From: JBPCOB01 sp051000715
GTDB taxonomy: Bacteria; Actinomycetota; Actinomycetes; JALYNC01
Reading direction: 5' to 3'
Length of the DNA stretch: 5,515 bases
Assembly: GCA_051000715.1 (NCBI GenBank)
Contig: JBPCOB010000066.1
Coordinates: 1 to 5,515, forward strand
Part shown: piece by piece, positions 1 to 5,515 of the stretch
Position numbering within the stretch: position 1 is the first letter of the stretch
How the letters are laid out: every line of letters begins with the position of its first letter
Notes under the pieces: generated by a model
The model's database searches: none
What the model was told of the DNA's origin: nothing
What the model saw: only the letters and a program-made list of their open reading frames with translations
Position numbers and translations under genes: made by a program

Positions 1-2715
1 GAGCTGAAGCGCGCCGGCAGCGCGCAGGCCGACGTAGCCTCGGCGCACGGGCAGTTGCAGACCTACCTGCGCGAGTTCCCGCTGGTCTTCCGGTTCTGCG
101 TGCTCACGGTCATCTCCGACGGGATCATCGCGAAGTACGCCACCCCCTTCACCCCGCTGCACCACTACGCGCCATGGAACGTCGACGACGACGGCGTACC
201 GACGCGTTCCGGGGCCTCCGGCGCGATGGACAGCGCGATCGAGATCGCCTGCTACGGCCTGTTCAACCAGCTGCGATTTCTGCAGCTGACCCGGTCCTTC
301 ACCGCCTTCGACCAGAACGCCGACGGGCTGGCCAAGCGGATCGCCAAGCCGCACCAGTACTTCGCCGTCACCAAGGCTGTCGGCAGCACGGTTCAGGCGG
401 TGCAGAGCGATGGCAAGGCCGGCGTCGTGTGGCACACACAGGGCTCGGGTAAGTCAATGGAGATGGAGCTCTACGCCAACCTGGTCATCCGTCACCCCAC
501 GCTGCTCAACCCGACCATCGTCGTCATCACTGACCGCACCGAGCTCAACGGTCAGCTCTTCCAACTGTTCCAGCAGAGCCAGCTCCTGCCCGAGGAACCG
601 AAGTCGATCCGACGCCGCTCCGAGCTTCGCGCCGAGTTGACCGAGCGCACGACCGGCGGCATCTACTTCACCACGCTGCAGAAGTTCGGCCGCACCCAGG
701 ACGAGCGAGAGGCCGGCGGCGAGCATCCGCTGCTGTCCGACCGCCGGAACATCGTCGTCATCGTCGACGAGGCCCACCGCAGCCACTACGACAACCTGGA
801 CGGCTACGCCCGGCACCTGCGTGACGCGCTGCCGAACGCGACCCTGATCGCCTTCACCGGGACTCCGGTCTCCTTCGAGGAGCGGAACACCCAGCAGGTC
901 TTCGGGGACTACATCGACATCTACGACCTGACCCGAGCCGTCCGGGACGGCGCCACCGTCCCGGTGTACTTCGAGCCGCGATTGATCCGAGTAGAACTCT
1001 CGGGCGAGGTCAGCGAGGAGGCCCTGGACGCTGCCGCCGACGAGGCAACGGTGGGCCTCGACGACGCCGAGCGGGCGCGCATCGAGCAGAGTGTCGCGGT
1101 GGTCAACGCCGTCTACGGCGCACCGGAGCGTGTCGCGAATCTCGCGCAGGACATCGTCACGCACTGGGAGGTACGGCGAAGTCTGGTCGAGAAGTTCATC
1201 GAGTGCCCGGGCAAGGCGCTGATCGTGTGTTCCACCCGCGAGATCTGCGCCAAGGTGTACGCCGCGATCGTCGCCCTTCGTCCGGGGTGGCACTCCTCCG
1301 ACATCGAGAAGGGCGCCATCAAGGTCGTCTACTCCGGGTCCGCCTCCGATGCACCACCCGTCTCCAACCATGTCCGGCGCGAGTCCCAGAACTTGGTGAT
1401 CAAGACCCGGCTGGCCCAGCCCGACGACGCGCTGGAGATCGTGATCGTCAAGGACATGATGCTCACCGGGTACGACTCGCCGCCGCTGCACACGCTGTAC
1501 CTGGACCGGCCGCTCAAGGGTGCCCTGCTGATGCAGACGCTCGCGCGGGTGAACCGCACGTACAAGGGCAAGGAGGACGGGCTGCTCGTCGCGTACGCAC
1601 CGCTGGTCGACAACCTGCGGCATGCGCTGTCGGAGTACACGAGTGAGGACCAACGGGACCGGCCGGTGGGGCGGCACACCGAAGAAGCCGTCGTCCTGAC
1701 GCGGAACCTCGTCGATGCGCTGCGGGCTTTGCTCGCCGACCACGCTTGGCGAGCCGTCCAGAGCGCCGGCGGGGGCAAGGCCTACCTACGGGCCCTCACC
1801 TCGACCGCGAACTACCTGCGAAGCCCCGAGACCCCGGGCAACCGGGTCGACGACGGCGAGCAGACCCTGGGGGCGCGGTACCGCACGCTGTCCGGGCAGC
1901 TGGCCCGCGCCTGGGCACTGTGCTCGGGACCGACGAACCTGCCCGACCTGGATCCCGAGGCCCGCTTCTACGAGGAAGTCCGGGTCTGGATGGCCAAGTT
2001 CGACGCCGAGGACCGACGGGCCCGGGGGGAGCCGATCCCCGAGGAGATCCAGCGGCTGCTCAGCGTGCTCATCGACACCTCGACCACCTCCGGTGAAGTC
2101 CTGGACATCTACGAGGCGGCCGGCATGCCACGGCCCACGTTGCACGACCTCACCCCGCAGTTCGTCACCCAAGCCCAGCAGGCCGACAACCCGCAGCTGG
2201 CCATCGAGGCGCTCCGCGCGTTGGTGGCCGCGGAGTCGGCGCGGGTGGCCCGCCACAACACGGTCCGCCAGCGGGCGTTCTCCGAGCGGGTCACCGAATT
2301 GCTGATGCGCTACACCAACCTGCAGCTGACCTCGGCACAGGTCATCGCCGAGCTGGTGGAGCTGGCTAAGGACATCGCCCTCGAAGCTGAGCGGGGCGCG
2401 TCATTCACCCCGCCTCTGTCCGAGGACGAACTGGCGTTCTACGACGCCGTAGCGCAGAACGAGTCCGCGGTCCAGGAGCAGGGCACCGACATCCTGGCCC
2501 AGATCGCGCGCGACCTGGTCGCCGTGATGCAGCGGGACGTACGTACGGACTGGACGGTCCGCGACGACGTACGCGCCAAGCTGCGCTCGTCCATCAAGCG
2601 ACTGCTCGTGAAACACGGGTACCCGCCGGACAAGCAGCCCGGCGCGATCAAGCTCGTGATGGAGCAGATGGAGGCGATGGCGCCCCGGTACTCACAGCTC
2701 CGAGCCACTGGGTAA
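1..2715 (+). CDS. hsdR: Type I restriction endonuclease subunit R (HsdR), 5' truncated
   Basis: This is the motor and nuclease subunit of a type I restriction-modification complex. With HsdM and HsdS it translocates DNA using ATP and cleaves unmethylated DNA far from the recognition site. The frame is open from base 1, so the start lies upstream; 904 residues are visible. Seen (visible-residue numbering): the ExK half of the PD-(D/E)xK nuclease motif at 1-3, with QxxxY at 18-22; HQY at 118; Walker A TQGSGKS at 146-152; TDR at 177; DEAH at 256-259; TGTP at 286-289; TGYDSP at 489; and QTLARVNR (motif VI) at 512-519. The last third matches the DUF3387/HindI-type HsdR C-terminus (SEDELAFYDA, DWTVRDDVRAKLR, KHGYPPDKQ). 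Family members are about 1000-1100 residues, so roughly 100-170 are missing, including the first catalytic Asp. The TTG at 55 is an internal codon, not the start. No frameshift or lost motif is seen. Its GC is lower than that of the genes to its right. HsdM and HsdS probably lie upstream. Confidence 0.96.
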   Translation, partial: ELKRAGSAQADVASAHGQLQTYLREFPLVFRFCVLTVISDGIIAKYATPFTPLHHYAPWNVDDDGVPTRSGASGAMDSAIEIACYGLFNQLRFLQLTRSFTAFDQNADGLAKRIAKPHQYFAVTKAVGSTVQAVQSDGKAGVVWHTQGSGKSMEMELYANLVIRHPTLLNPTIVVITDRTELNGQLFQLFQQSQLLPEEPKSIRRRSELRAELTERTTGGIYFTTLQKFGRTQDEREAGGEHPLLSDRRNIVVIVDEAHRSHYDNLDGYARHLRDALPNATLIAFTGTPVSFEERNTQQVFGDYIDIYDLTRAVRDGATVPVYFEPRLIRVELSGEVSEEALDAAADEATVGLDDAERARIEQSVAVVNAVYGAPERVANLAQDIVTHWEVRRSLVEKFIECPGKALIVCSTREICAKVYAAIVALRPGWHSSDIEKGAIKVVYSGSASDAPPVSNHVRRESQNLVIKTRLAQPDDALEIVIVKDMMLTGYDSPPLHTLYLDRPLKGALLMQTLARVNRTYKGKEDGLLVAYAPLVDNLRHALSEYTSEDQRDRPVGRHTEEAVVLTRNLVDALRALLADHAWRAVQSAGGGKAYLRALTSTANYLRSPETPGNRVDDGEQTLGARYRTLSGQLARAWALCSGPTNLPDLDPEARFYEEVRVWMAKFDAEDRRARGEPIPEEIQRLLSVLIDTSTTSGEVLDIYEAAGMPRPTLHDLTPQFVTQAQQADNPQLAIEALRALVAAESARVARHNTVRQRAFSERVTELLMRYTNLQLTSAQVIAELVELAKDIALEAERGASFTPPLSEDELAFYDAVAQNESAVQEQGTDILAQIARDLVAVMQRDVRTDWTVRDDVRAKLRSSIKRLLVKHGYPPDKQPGAIKLVMEQMEAMAPRYSQLRATG

Positions 2716-2767
2716 GCGAGCGGCACCGGAGCCCCCTGAGGTGGCCGGACGGCACACCCCGGCGGTG

Positions 2768-3220
2768 TCACCCGTCCAGGCGGATCATCGACCGGACCGC
2801 GGCGAACTCGGCGTCAGAAGGCTCATGCCCCGCCGGGATCGTCAGACCGAGACGCATCGGTGAGCCCCCAGCCACGAGGACAGCGCGCAGCGCTGGTCCG
2901 ACGATGCCCGGCTCGGTGATCAGTTCGCCTCGGCACAGGTGGGTCTGGCCGCGCCGGCGCACGGTGACCGGCGCGCCACCGCTGAAGTTGTGCCTCCAGC
3001 AGGCAGGGGTGAAGACCGCCACTGTGCCTGCGACCTCATGGCCAAGCACGGGGACCCGGTACGCCGCGCCAGTCCGCCGACCGCGGAACTCCAGGAGCAC
3101 AGCCGAGGGGACGAGCCGCGAGAGCGGCGAGCGCAGCAGGCCGCACATGACCGGATTGACCACGTGTCGCATCAGCCACACCGGCGGCGGGCGCGACCTG
3201 ACCCGCATCGTCGTTGTCAT
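2768..3220 (-). CDS. Nitroreductase-family deazaflavin (F420)-dependent oxidoreductase-like protein
   Basis: A 150-residue protein resembling the actinobacterial Ddn/DUF385 group of split-barrel proteins, several of which use F420H2 to reduce quinones or nitro compounds. Seen: an N-terminal helical stretch with LLRSPLSRLVP (28-38), then the family-like LEFRGRRTGAAYRVPV (43-58) and a later WRHNFSGGAPVTVRRRG (75-91), the usual pattern of a glycine/arginine turn followed by a W-R-N segment. Length fits the family. The frame stays open upstream to an ATG at 3397, but that arginine-rich extension lies inside the preceding gene. The ATG at 3220 overlaps the upstream stop as ATGA and has GGGG five bases ahead, so I chose it. 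It is probably translationally coupled to the SnoaL-like gene. Cofactor and substrate are inferred from family resemblance only; an FMN- or heme-binding split barrel is the alternative. Confidence 0.72.
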   Translation of the reverse strand: MTTTMRVRSRPPPVWLMRHVVNPVMCGLLRSPLSRLVPSAVLLEFRGRRTGAAYRVPVLGHEVAGTVAVFTPACWRHNFSGGAPVTVRRRGQTHLCRGELITEPGIVGPALRAVLVAGGSPMRLGLTIPAGHEPSDAEFAAVRSMIRLDG

Positions 3221-3627
3221 CCTCGCCCCACAACGTCGTCGACGGCGGCGGCCACGGCCTGCCCACCCTCCTCGACGGGCTCGAGGTAGAACCGCGCCCA
3301 GCCGACCCGCTGTCCGGGGCCGCCGACGATGGTCACGCCGGCCATCCGGAACGGCCCGCCGTCGGCTCGGGTCCCGGACCATGACCACTCCGCCCACTCA
3401 GCGCCGTGTTCGTCGGTGGCGCCGCGCAGCAGCTCCACGTGGAGGTCGGCCACCGAGCCGAGGATCTGCGTCCAGTTCCGGCGTACCTGCTCGGCGCCGG
3501 TGAAGCCACGCGACGGGTGCGCCGGGGTCTCGTTGCGGTAGTCGTCCTCGAACAGCGACACCAGCCCGTCCAGGTCACGGGCGTTGATGGTGGCGCGGAT
3601 GCGCTCGGTCCTGGCGACGACACCCAT
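3217..3627 (-). CDS. SnoaL-like / NTF2-fold (nuclear transport factor 2) family protein
   Basis: A 136-residue protein with the features of the SnoaL-like alpha+beta cone-barrel superfamily, which includes polyketide cyclases, steroid isomerases, epoxide hydrolases and many small proteins of unknown role. Seen: an N-terminal helix with INARDLDGLVSLFEDDY (14-30), a F-x-G-A-E-Q-V-R-R-NW segment (42-52) and alternating strands WAEWSWSGTRADG (78-90) and FRMAGVTIVGG (93-103). It ends in the typical RVGWARFYLEPVE (107-119). The last 15 or so residues are Ala/Val/Gly-rich and probably outside the fold. The start is the ATG at 3627, with GAGG five bases upstream. It is first in a two-gene unit and diverges from the TetR gene 45 bases away, so that regulator is a likely controller. 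Nothing shows the ligand or whether it is enzymatic. Confidence 0.87.
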   Translation of the reverse strand: MGVVARTERIRATINARDLDGLVSLFEDDYRNETPAHPSRGFTGAEQVRRNWTQILGSVADLHVELLRGATDEHGAEWAEWSWSGTRADGGPFRMAGVTIVGGPGQRVGWARFYLEPVEEGGQAVAAAVDDVVGRG

Positions 3628-3672
3628 GGCGACCTCATGATTGGGTAAAGGTGGTTATACTAAACTGGAACT
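3628..3672. promoter_or_regulatory. Divergent promoter/operator region between the SnoaL-like and TetR genes
   Basis: This 45-base gap is markedly more AT-rich than its surroundings. On the plus strand TATACT (3656-3661) is a good -10 hexamer. It would start transcription near 3668, only about five bases before the TetR ATG at 3673, giving an almost leaderless transcript. On the minus strand TAGTAT (3662-3657) is a -10-like hexamer that would give the SnoaL-like gene a leader of roughly 23 bases containing its GAGG. The two hexamers overlap. Around them is an imperfect dyad, TTA-TAC-TAA (3655-3663), with a further matching G/C pair at 3653/3665, suited to a TetR dimer. No convincing -35 was found for either direction. 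The promoter role is inferred from position and composition. Confidence 0.5.
3633..3636 (-). promoter_or_regulatory. Ribosome binding site of the SnoaL-like gene
   Basis: On the minus strand GAGG lies five bases before the ATG at 3627. It supports this start over the out-of-frame ATG at 3638. Confidence 0.6.
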
Positions 3673-4326
3673 ATGGACCTTCGAACGGCCCCGGTCAAGC
3701 GGCGTAAGTACCGCTCGCCGACCCGCGAGGCTCAGGCAGCGGGCACCCGAAAGCGCGTGATCGCCGCCGCGACGCACCGCTTCCTCGCGGTCGGGTATGC
3801 CGCCACAGCCATGAGCGCGGTGGCCGCCGACACCGGCGTGTCGGTGCAGGCGGTGTACAAGATCTTCGGCAACAAGGCGCTGCTGGCCAAGGCCGTGGTC
3901 GACGCGGCGCTGGCCGGCGACGAACTGGTACCGGCGCCGGAGCGGGCCGCCGGGGTGTCCCGTCACGAGGCCGATCCACGGCGCCGACTGCGCGCGTTCG
4001 GTGACTTCGTCGCCGAGGTCGCGCCACGCGTCGCCCCACTGATGCTGCTGATCCGCTCGGCCGCCGAGACGGCGCCGGAGTTGCTCAGGATGTGGGAGCA
4101 GGCCAACGACGAGCGGCTGGCGAGCATGACGCGCCATGCCCGGCAACTCGCCGCGGACGGGCACCTGCGGGCGGGGGTCTCCGCTGCCCAAGCCGCCGAC
4201 GTGCTCTGGGCCTACACCGCCCCCGAACTGTTCGACCTGCTCGTCAACCGGCGGCGGTGGAGCAGCCGGCGCTTCGCCGACTGGGTGTCCGAGGCCTACA
4301 TCGCCGCTCTGCTGGAACCGGGCTGA
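3673..4326 (+). CDS. TetR/AcrR-family transcriptional regulator
   Basis: A 217-residue helical DNA-binding protein, the usual TetR length, expected to bind an operator as a dimer and release it on ligand binding. Seen: a basic N-terminal arm (KRRKYRS, 9-15). The family HTH runs from about 24 to 75: TRKRVIAAATHRFLAVGYAATAMSAVA, then the recognition segment VSVQAVYKIFGNKALLAKAV (56-75) with its Y-x-x-F-x-N/S-K core. The C-terminal ligand/dimer domain ends in LWAYTAPELFDLLVNRRRW and FADWVSEAYIAALL, a pattern common in actinobacterial TetR proteins. The ATG at 3673 has only a weak GGAA upstream, but the next Met (47) would delete half the HTH. It diverges from the SnoaL-like/oxidoreductase pair and precedes the crotonase gene by 53 bases on the same strand. 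Autoregulation and control of either neighbour are inferences; the ligand is unknown, possibly an acyl-CoA given the crotonase. Confidence 0.93.
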   Translation: MDLRTAPVKRRKYRSPTREAQAAGTRKRVIAAATHRFLAVGYAATAMSAVAADTGVSVQAVYKIFGNKALLAKAVVDAALAGDELVPAPERAAGVSRHEADPRRRLRAFGDFVAEVAPRVAPLMLLIRSAAETAPELLRMWEQANDERLASMTRHARQLAADGHLRAGVSAAQAADVLWAYTAPELFDLLVNRRRWSSRRFADWVSEAYIAALLEPG

Positions 4327-4339
4327 ACCCTCTAGGTTC
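4325..4339. repeat. Short inverted repeat at the TetR stop codon
   Basis: GAACC and GGTTC form perfect five-base arms around a five-base spacer, overlapping the last two bases of the TetR stop and ending 40 bases before the crotonase start. It is too short and lacks a T-run for a convincing terminator; an operator half-site pair is possible. Arms of this length can occur by chance. Confidence 0.3.
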
Positions 4340-4369
4340 GAAAGTCAGACCAGCAACGGCGGCGACGAA

Positions 4370-4374
4370 GGGAG
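4370..4374 (+). promoter_or_regulatory. Ribosome binding site that fixes the crotonase start
   Basis: GGGAG lies five bases before the GTG at 4380. This, with the family's usual N-terminus beginning a few residues later, decides for GTG 4380 over the in-frame ATG at 4092, which lies inside the TetR gene. Confidence 0.75.
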
Positions 4375-4379
4375 CAGAC

Positions 4380-5144
4380 GTGGCAGACGAGGTTCTGATC
4401 GAGCGCGACGGCGCGGTCATGGTGATCACGCTGAACCGGCCGCAGGCGAAGAACGCGGTGAACCGCGCGATGGCCCAGGGCGTGGCCGCCGCTATGGACG
4501 AGTTGGATGGCGACGACGCGCTCCAGGTCGGTGTGGTCACGGGCGCCGCTGGCGCCTTCTCCGCGGGAATGGACCTCAAGGCCTTCTTGCAGGGCGAGTT
4601 TCCGACCGTCCAGGGCCGCGGCTTCGGCGGGATCACCGAGCGCCCACCGGTCAAGCCGCTGATCGCCGCCGTTGAGGGCGTCGCGTTGGCCGGTGGCTTC
4701 GAGATCGTGCTGTGCTGCGACCTGGTCGTGGCCGCTACGGACGCGAGGTTCGGGATCCCCGAGACGACGGTCGGCCTGCTCGCCGGGGCCGGCGGCCTGA
4801 TCCGGCTGCCCCAGCGGATCCCGGTGAACATCGCCATGGAGGCCGCGCTGACCGGCGTGCTGTTCTCCGCGGGAGATGCCCGTTCGTGGGGCTTGGTGAA
4901 CAAGCTCACCGAACCCGGCGGTGCGCTGGCCGGCGCCAAGGAGCTGGCCGCGAAGGTCGCAGCGAACAGTCCGATGGGAATCCGCGGATCGAAGAAGATC
5001 ATCCGGGAGGCGCCGTACTGGCCGGCCGACGAACTGTGGTCACGACAGGCCGAGGCGATGGGACCGGTCTTCGGCTCCGAGGACGCCAAGGAGGGGGCGG
5101 CGGCCTTCGCCGAGAAGCGCCGCCCGAGCTGGAAGGGCCGCTGA
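4380..5144 (+). CDS. Enoyl-CoA hydratase/isomerase (crotonase) family protein
   Basis: A cytoplasmic 254-residue crotonase-fold enzyme, the normal family length. Members typically hydrate trans-2-enoyl-CoA to 3-hydroxyacyl-CoA in beta-oxidation or related acyl-CoA pathways. Seen: the opening VLIERDGAVMVITLNRPQAKNAV (5-27). The first oxyanion-hole segment is AFSAGMDLKAF (59-69) and the second is VEGVALAGGFEIVLCCDL (98-115), with Gly105 at the position of the rat enzyme's oxyanion-hole glycine. Glu108 and Glu128 (in FGIPETTVGLLAGAGG) fall at the two catalytic glutamate positions, 20 residues apart as in mitochondrial hydratase. The end, EDAKEGAAAFAEKRRPSWKG, is typical. Both glutamates favour true hydratase activity over a dehydrogenase, isomerase or thioesterase variant, but crotonase specificity cannot be read reliably from sequence. 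It follows the TetR gene by 53 bases and may be cotranscribed with it. The chain length of the substrate is unknown. Confidence 0.93.
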   Translation: MADEVLIERDGAVMVITLNRPQAKNAVNRAMAQGVAAAMDELDGDDALQVGVVTGAAGAFSAGMDLKAFLQGEFPTVQGRGFGGITERPPVKPLIAAVEGVALAGGFEIVLCCDLVVAATDARFGIPETTVGLLAGAGGLIRLPQRIPVNIAMEAALTGVLFSAGDARSWGLVNKLTEPGGALAGAKELAAKVAANSPMGIRGSKKIIREAPYWPADELWSRQAEAMGPVFGSEDAKEGAAAFAEKRRPSWKGR

Positions 5145-5192
5145 CCGGCTTGCCGCCGTCGTAGCGGCGCCTCCGCGGACTCGGACCTGCTA

Positions 5193-5215
5193 ATCCGGCA
5201 CGGTTTCGTCCGGAT
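5193..5215. terminator. Bulged hairpin after the crotonase gene, possible terminator
   Basis: ATCCGG (5193-5198) pairs with CCGGAT (5210-5215), and inside it ACG (5200-5202) pairs with CGT (5207-5209) around a GTTT loop. The result is a nine-pair stem with one bulged C at 5199. It begins 48 bases after the crotonase stop and ends 19 bases before the next ATG. No T-run follows, so a terminator call relies on the tolerance of actinobacteria for tail-less hairpins. It could instead be a control element over the -35 zone of the downstream promoter. Confidence 0.38.
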
Positions 5216-5222
5216 ATGCCCC

Positions 5223-5228
5223 TACAGT
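5223..5228 (+). promoter_or_regulatory. -10 element placed for leaderless transcription of the GNAT gene
   Basis: TACAGT fits the TANNNT consensus. Six bases separate it from the A of the ATG at 5235, so transcription would begin at or very near the start codon. No Shine-Dalgarno sequence is seen between it and the ATG, which agrees with leaderless translation, common in actinobacteria. No clear -35 hexamer is present. Hexamers of this loose consensus are frequent, so it is the exact spacing that carries weight. Confidence 0.5.
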
Positions 5229-5234
5229 GCGGCC

Positions 5235-5515
5235 ATGGCCAAGACTGAGGCACCCGAGCGTTCGTACCGGATCGAGCCGCTCAGGCCGAAGACGTGGGAT
5301 GCCTTCGCCGATCTCGCCGAGCGGCACAACGGCGTCTGGGGCGGGTGTTGGTGCATCTACTTCCACCGGCCCCTCGACGAGGCCACCAAGGCCCTCGGCG
5401 ACGGCCGTGCGATCAAGCAACGGCTGGTGGAGGCCGGCCGGGCGCACGCCGCGCTGGTGTTCGACGGTGACGAGGCGGTGGCCTGGTGCGAATACGGCTC
5501 GGTCGAGGAGCTACC
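5235..5515 (+). CDS. GNAT-family N-acetyltransferase, 3' truncated
   Basis: The first 93 codons of a gene that runs off the window. The protein opens MAKTEAPERSYRIEPLRPKTWDAFADL, then has the distinctive tryptophan/cysteine segment NGVWGGCWCIYFHR, followed by helix DEATKALGDGRAIKQRLVEAGRAHAALVFDGDEAVAWCEYG. The beta strand/turn at HAALVFDGDEAVAWCEYG is the family's central strand pair, where the substrate side forms. The acetyl-CoA-binding R/Q-x-x-G-x-G/A loop would lie beyond the window edge, so the fold call rests on the N-terminal half. I recall this W-G-G-C-W-C type as a common uncharacterised actinobacterial GNAT group. The start ATG lacks a Shine-Dalgarno sequence but sits six bases after a -10-like TACAGT. 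It probably has its own promoter and is not obviously linked to the crotonase. Acceptor substrate unknown. Confidence 0.8.
   Translation, partial: MAKTEAPERSYRIEPLRPKTWDAFADLAERHNGVWGGCWCIYFHRPLDEATKALGDGRAIKQRLVEAGRAHAALVFDGDEAVAWCEYGSVEEL

Noticed and set aside
454..1743. 429-codon open frame on the minus strand opposite hsdR
   Set aside because: It mirrors the GC-rich third positions of hsdR, shows no recognisable domain, and is Val/Asp/Arg-rich in the way antisense shadows are. hsdR has all its motifs on the other strand.
2538..2547. CGTACGTACG palindrome inside hsdR
   Set aside because: It reads as ordinary codons of the conserved C-terminal domain and has no partner copy elsewhere in the window.
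2754..2768. ACACC/GGTGT hairpin between the convergent hsdR and oxidoreductase genes
   Set aside because: The stem has only five pairs around a five-base loop, has no T-run on either strand and touches the oxidoreductase stop codon. It is too weak to call a terminator, although the convergent position suits one.
3221..3397. 59-residue N-terminal extension of the deazaflavin-reductase-like gene from the ATG at 3397
   Set aside because: It is an arginine-rich out-of-frame reading of the SnoaL-like gene; the ATGA overlap at 3217-3220 gives a better start.
2904..3503. Plus-strand open frames opposite the SnoaL-like/oxidoreductase pair
   Set aside because: The translations are Arg/Pro-rich with no family resemblance and run antisense to two genes with clear domain patterns.
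4092..5144. Longer crotonase frame starting at the ATG at 4092 (350 residues)
   Set aside because: The first 96 codons lie inside the TetR gene and give Arg/Ala/Pro-rich sequence. The family N-terminus begins at 4380, which has a good GGGAG.
5154..5169. CGCCG/CGGCG hairpin just after the crotonase stop
   Set aside because: A five-pair stem of simple GC repeats is expected by chance at this GC content; the hairpin at 5193-5215 is much stronger.
1..5515. CRISPR arrays, tRNA or rRNA genes, insertion sequences, or a new defence system beside hsdR
   Set aside because: I saw no spaced direct repeats, cloverleaf, transposase or further defence gene. Apart from the short gaps listed, the window is filled by six ordinary genes.

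Overview
The window looks like chromosomal DNA from a high-GC actinobacterium. The evidence is strong G/C bias at third codon positions, a GTG start with a GGGAG ribosome site, a TANNNT promoter that appears to drive a leaderless gene, and a gene set typical of actinomycetes (TetR regulator, crotonase, deazaflavin-type reductase, SnoaL-like protein, GNAT). I cannot name a genus.

Layout: (1) 1-2715, plus strand: the C-terminal 904 codons of a type I restriction endonuclease subunit R (HsdR). It enters the window at the nuclease ExK motif and carries a full SF2 helicase motor and a DUF3387-type C-terminus. (2) 3627-2768, minus strand: two genes, a SnoaL/NTF2-like protein followed by a nitroreductase-family deazaflavin-dependent oxidoreductase-like protein, joined by an ATGA stop/start overlap. 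The pair converges on hsdR across a 52-base gap. (3) 3628-3672: a 45-base divergent control region with an AT-rich core that has -10-like hexamers on both strands. (4) 3673-4326, plus strand: a TetR-family regulator. (5) 4380-5144, plus strand: an enoyl-CoA hydratase/crotonase with both catalytic glutamates. (6) 5235 to the window end, plus strand: the first 93 codons of a GNAT-family acetyltransferase, preceded by a bulged hairpin and a -10-like TACAGT placed for leaderless transcription.

How the genes may work together: HsdR belongs to a type I restriction-modification system whose HsdM and HsdS partners are not in view. The middle block is a common actinobacterial arrangement, a TetR regulator beside small-molecule/acyl-CoA metabolic genes. 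The regulator probably controls its own promoter and the divergent pair, and perhaps the crotonase downstream. The substrate is not evident. Counted sample stretches give lower GC in hsdR (60-63%) than in the metabolic block (77%), consistent with the restriction system having been acquired separately. I found no evidence of an undescribed system. The most useful leads are the control regions and the boundary at the end of hsdR.
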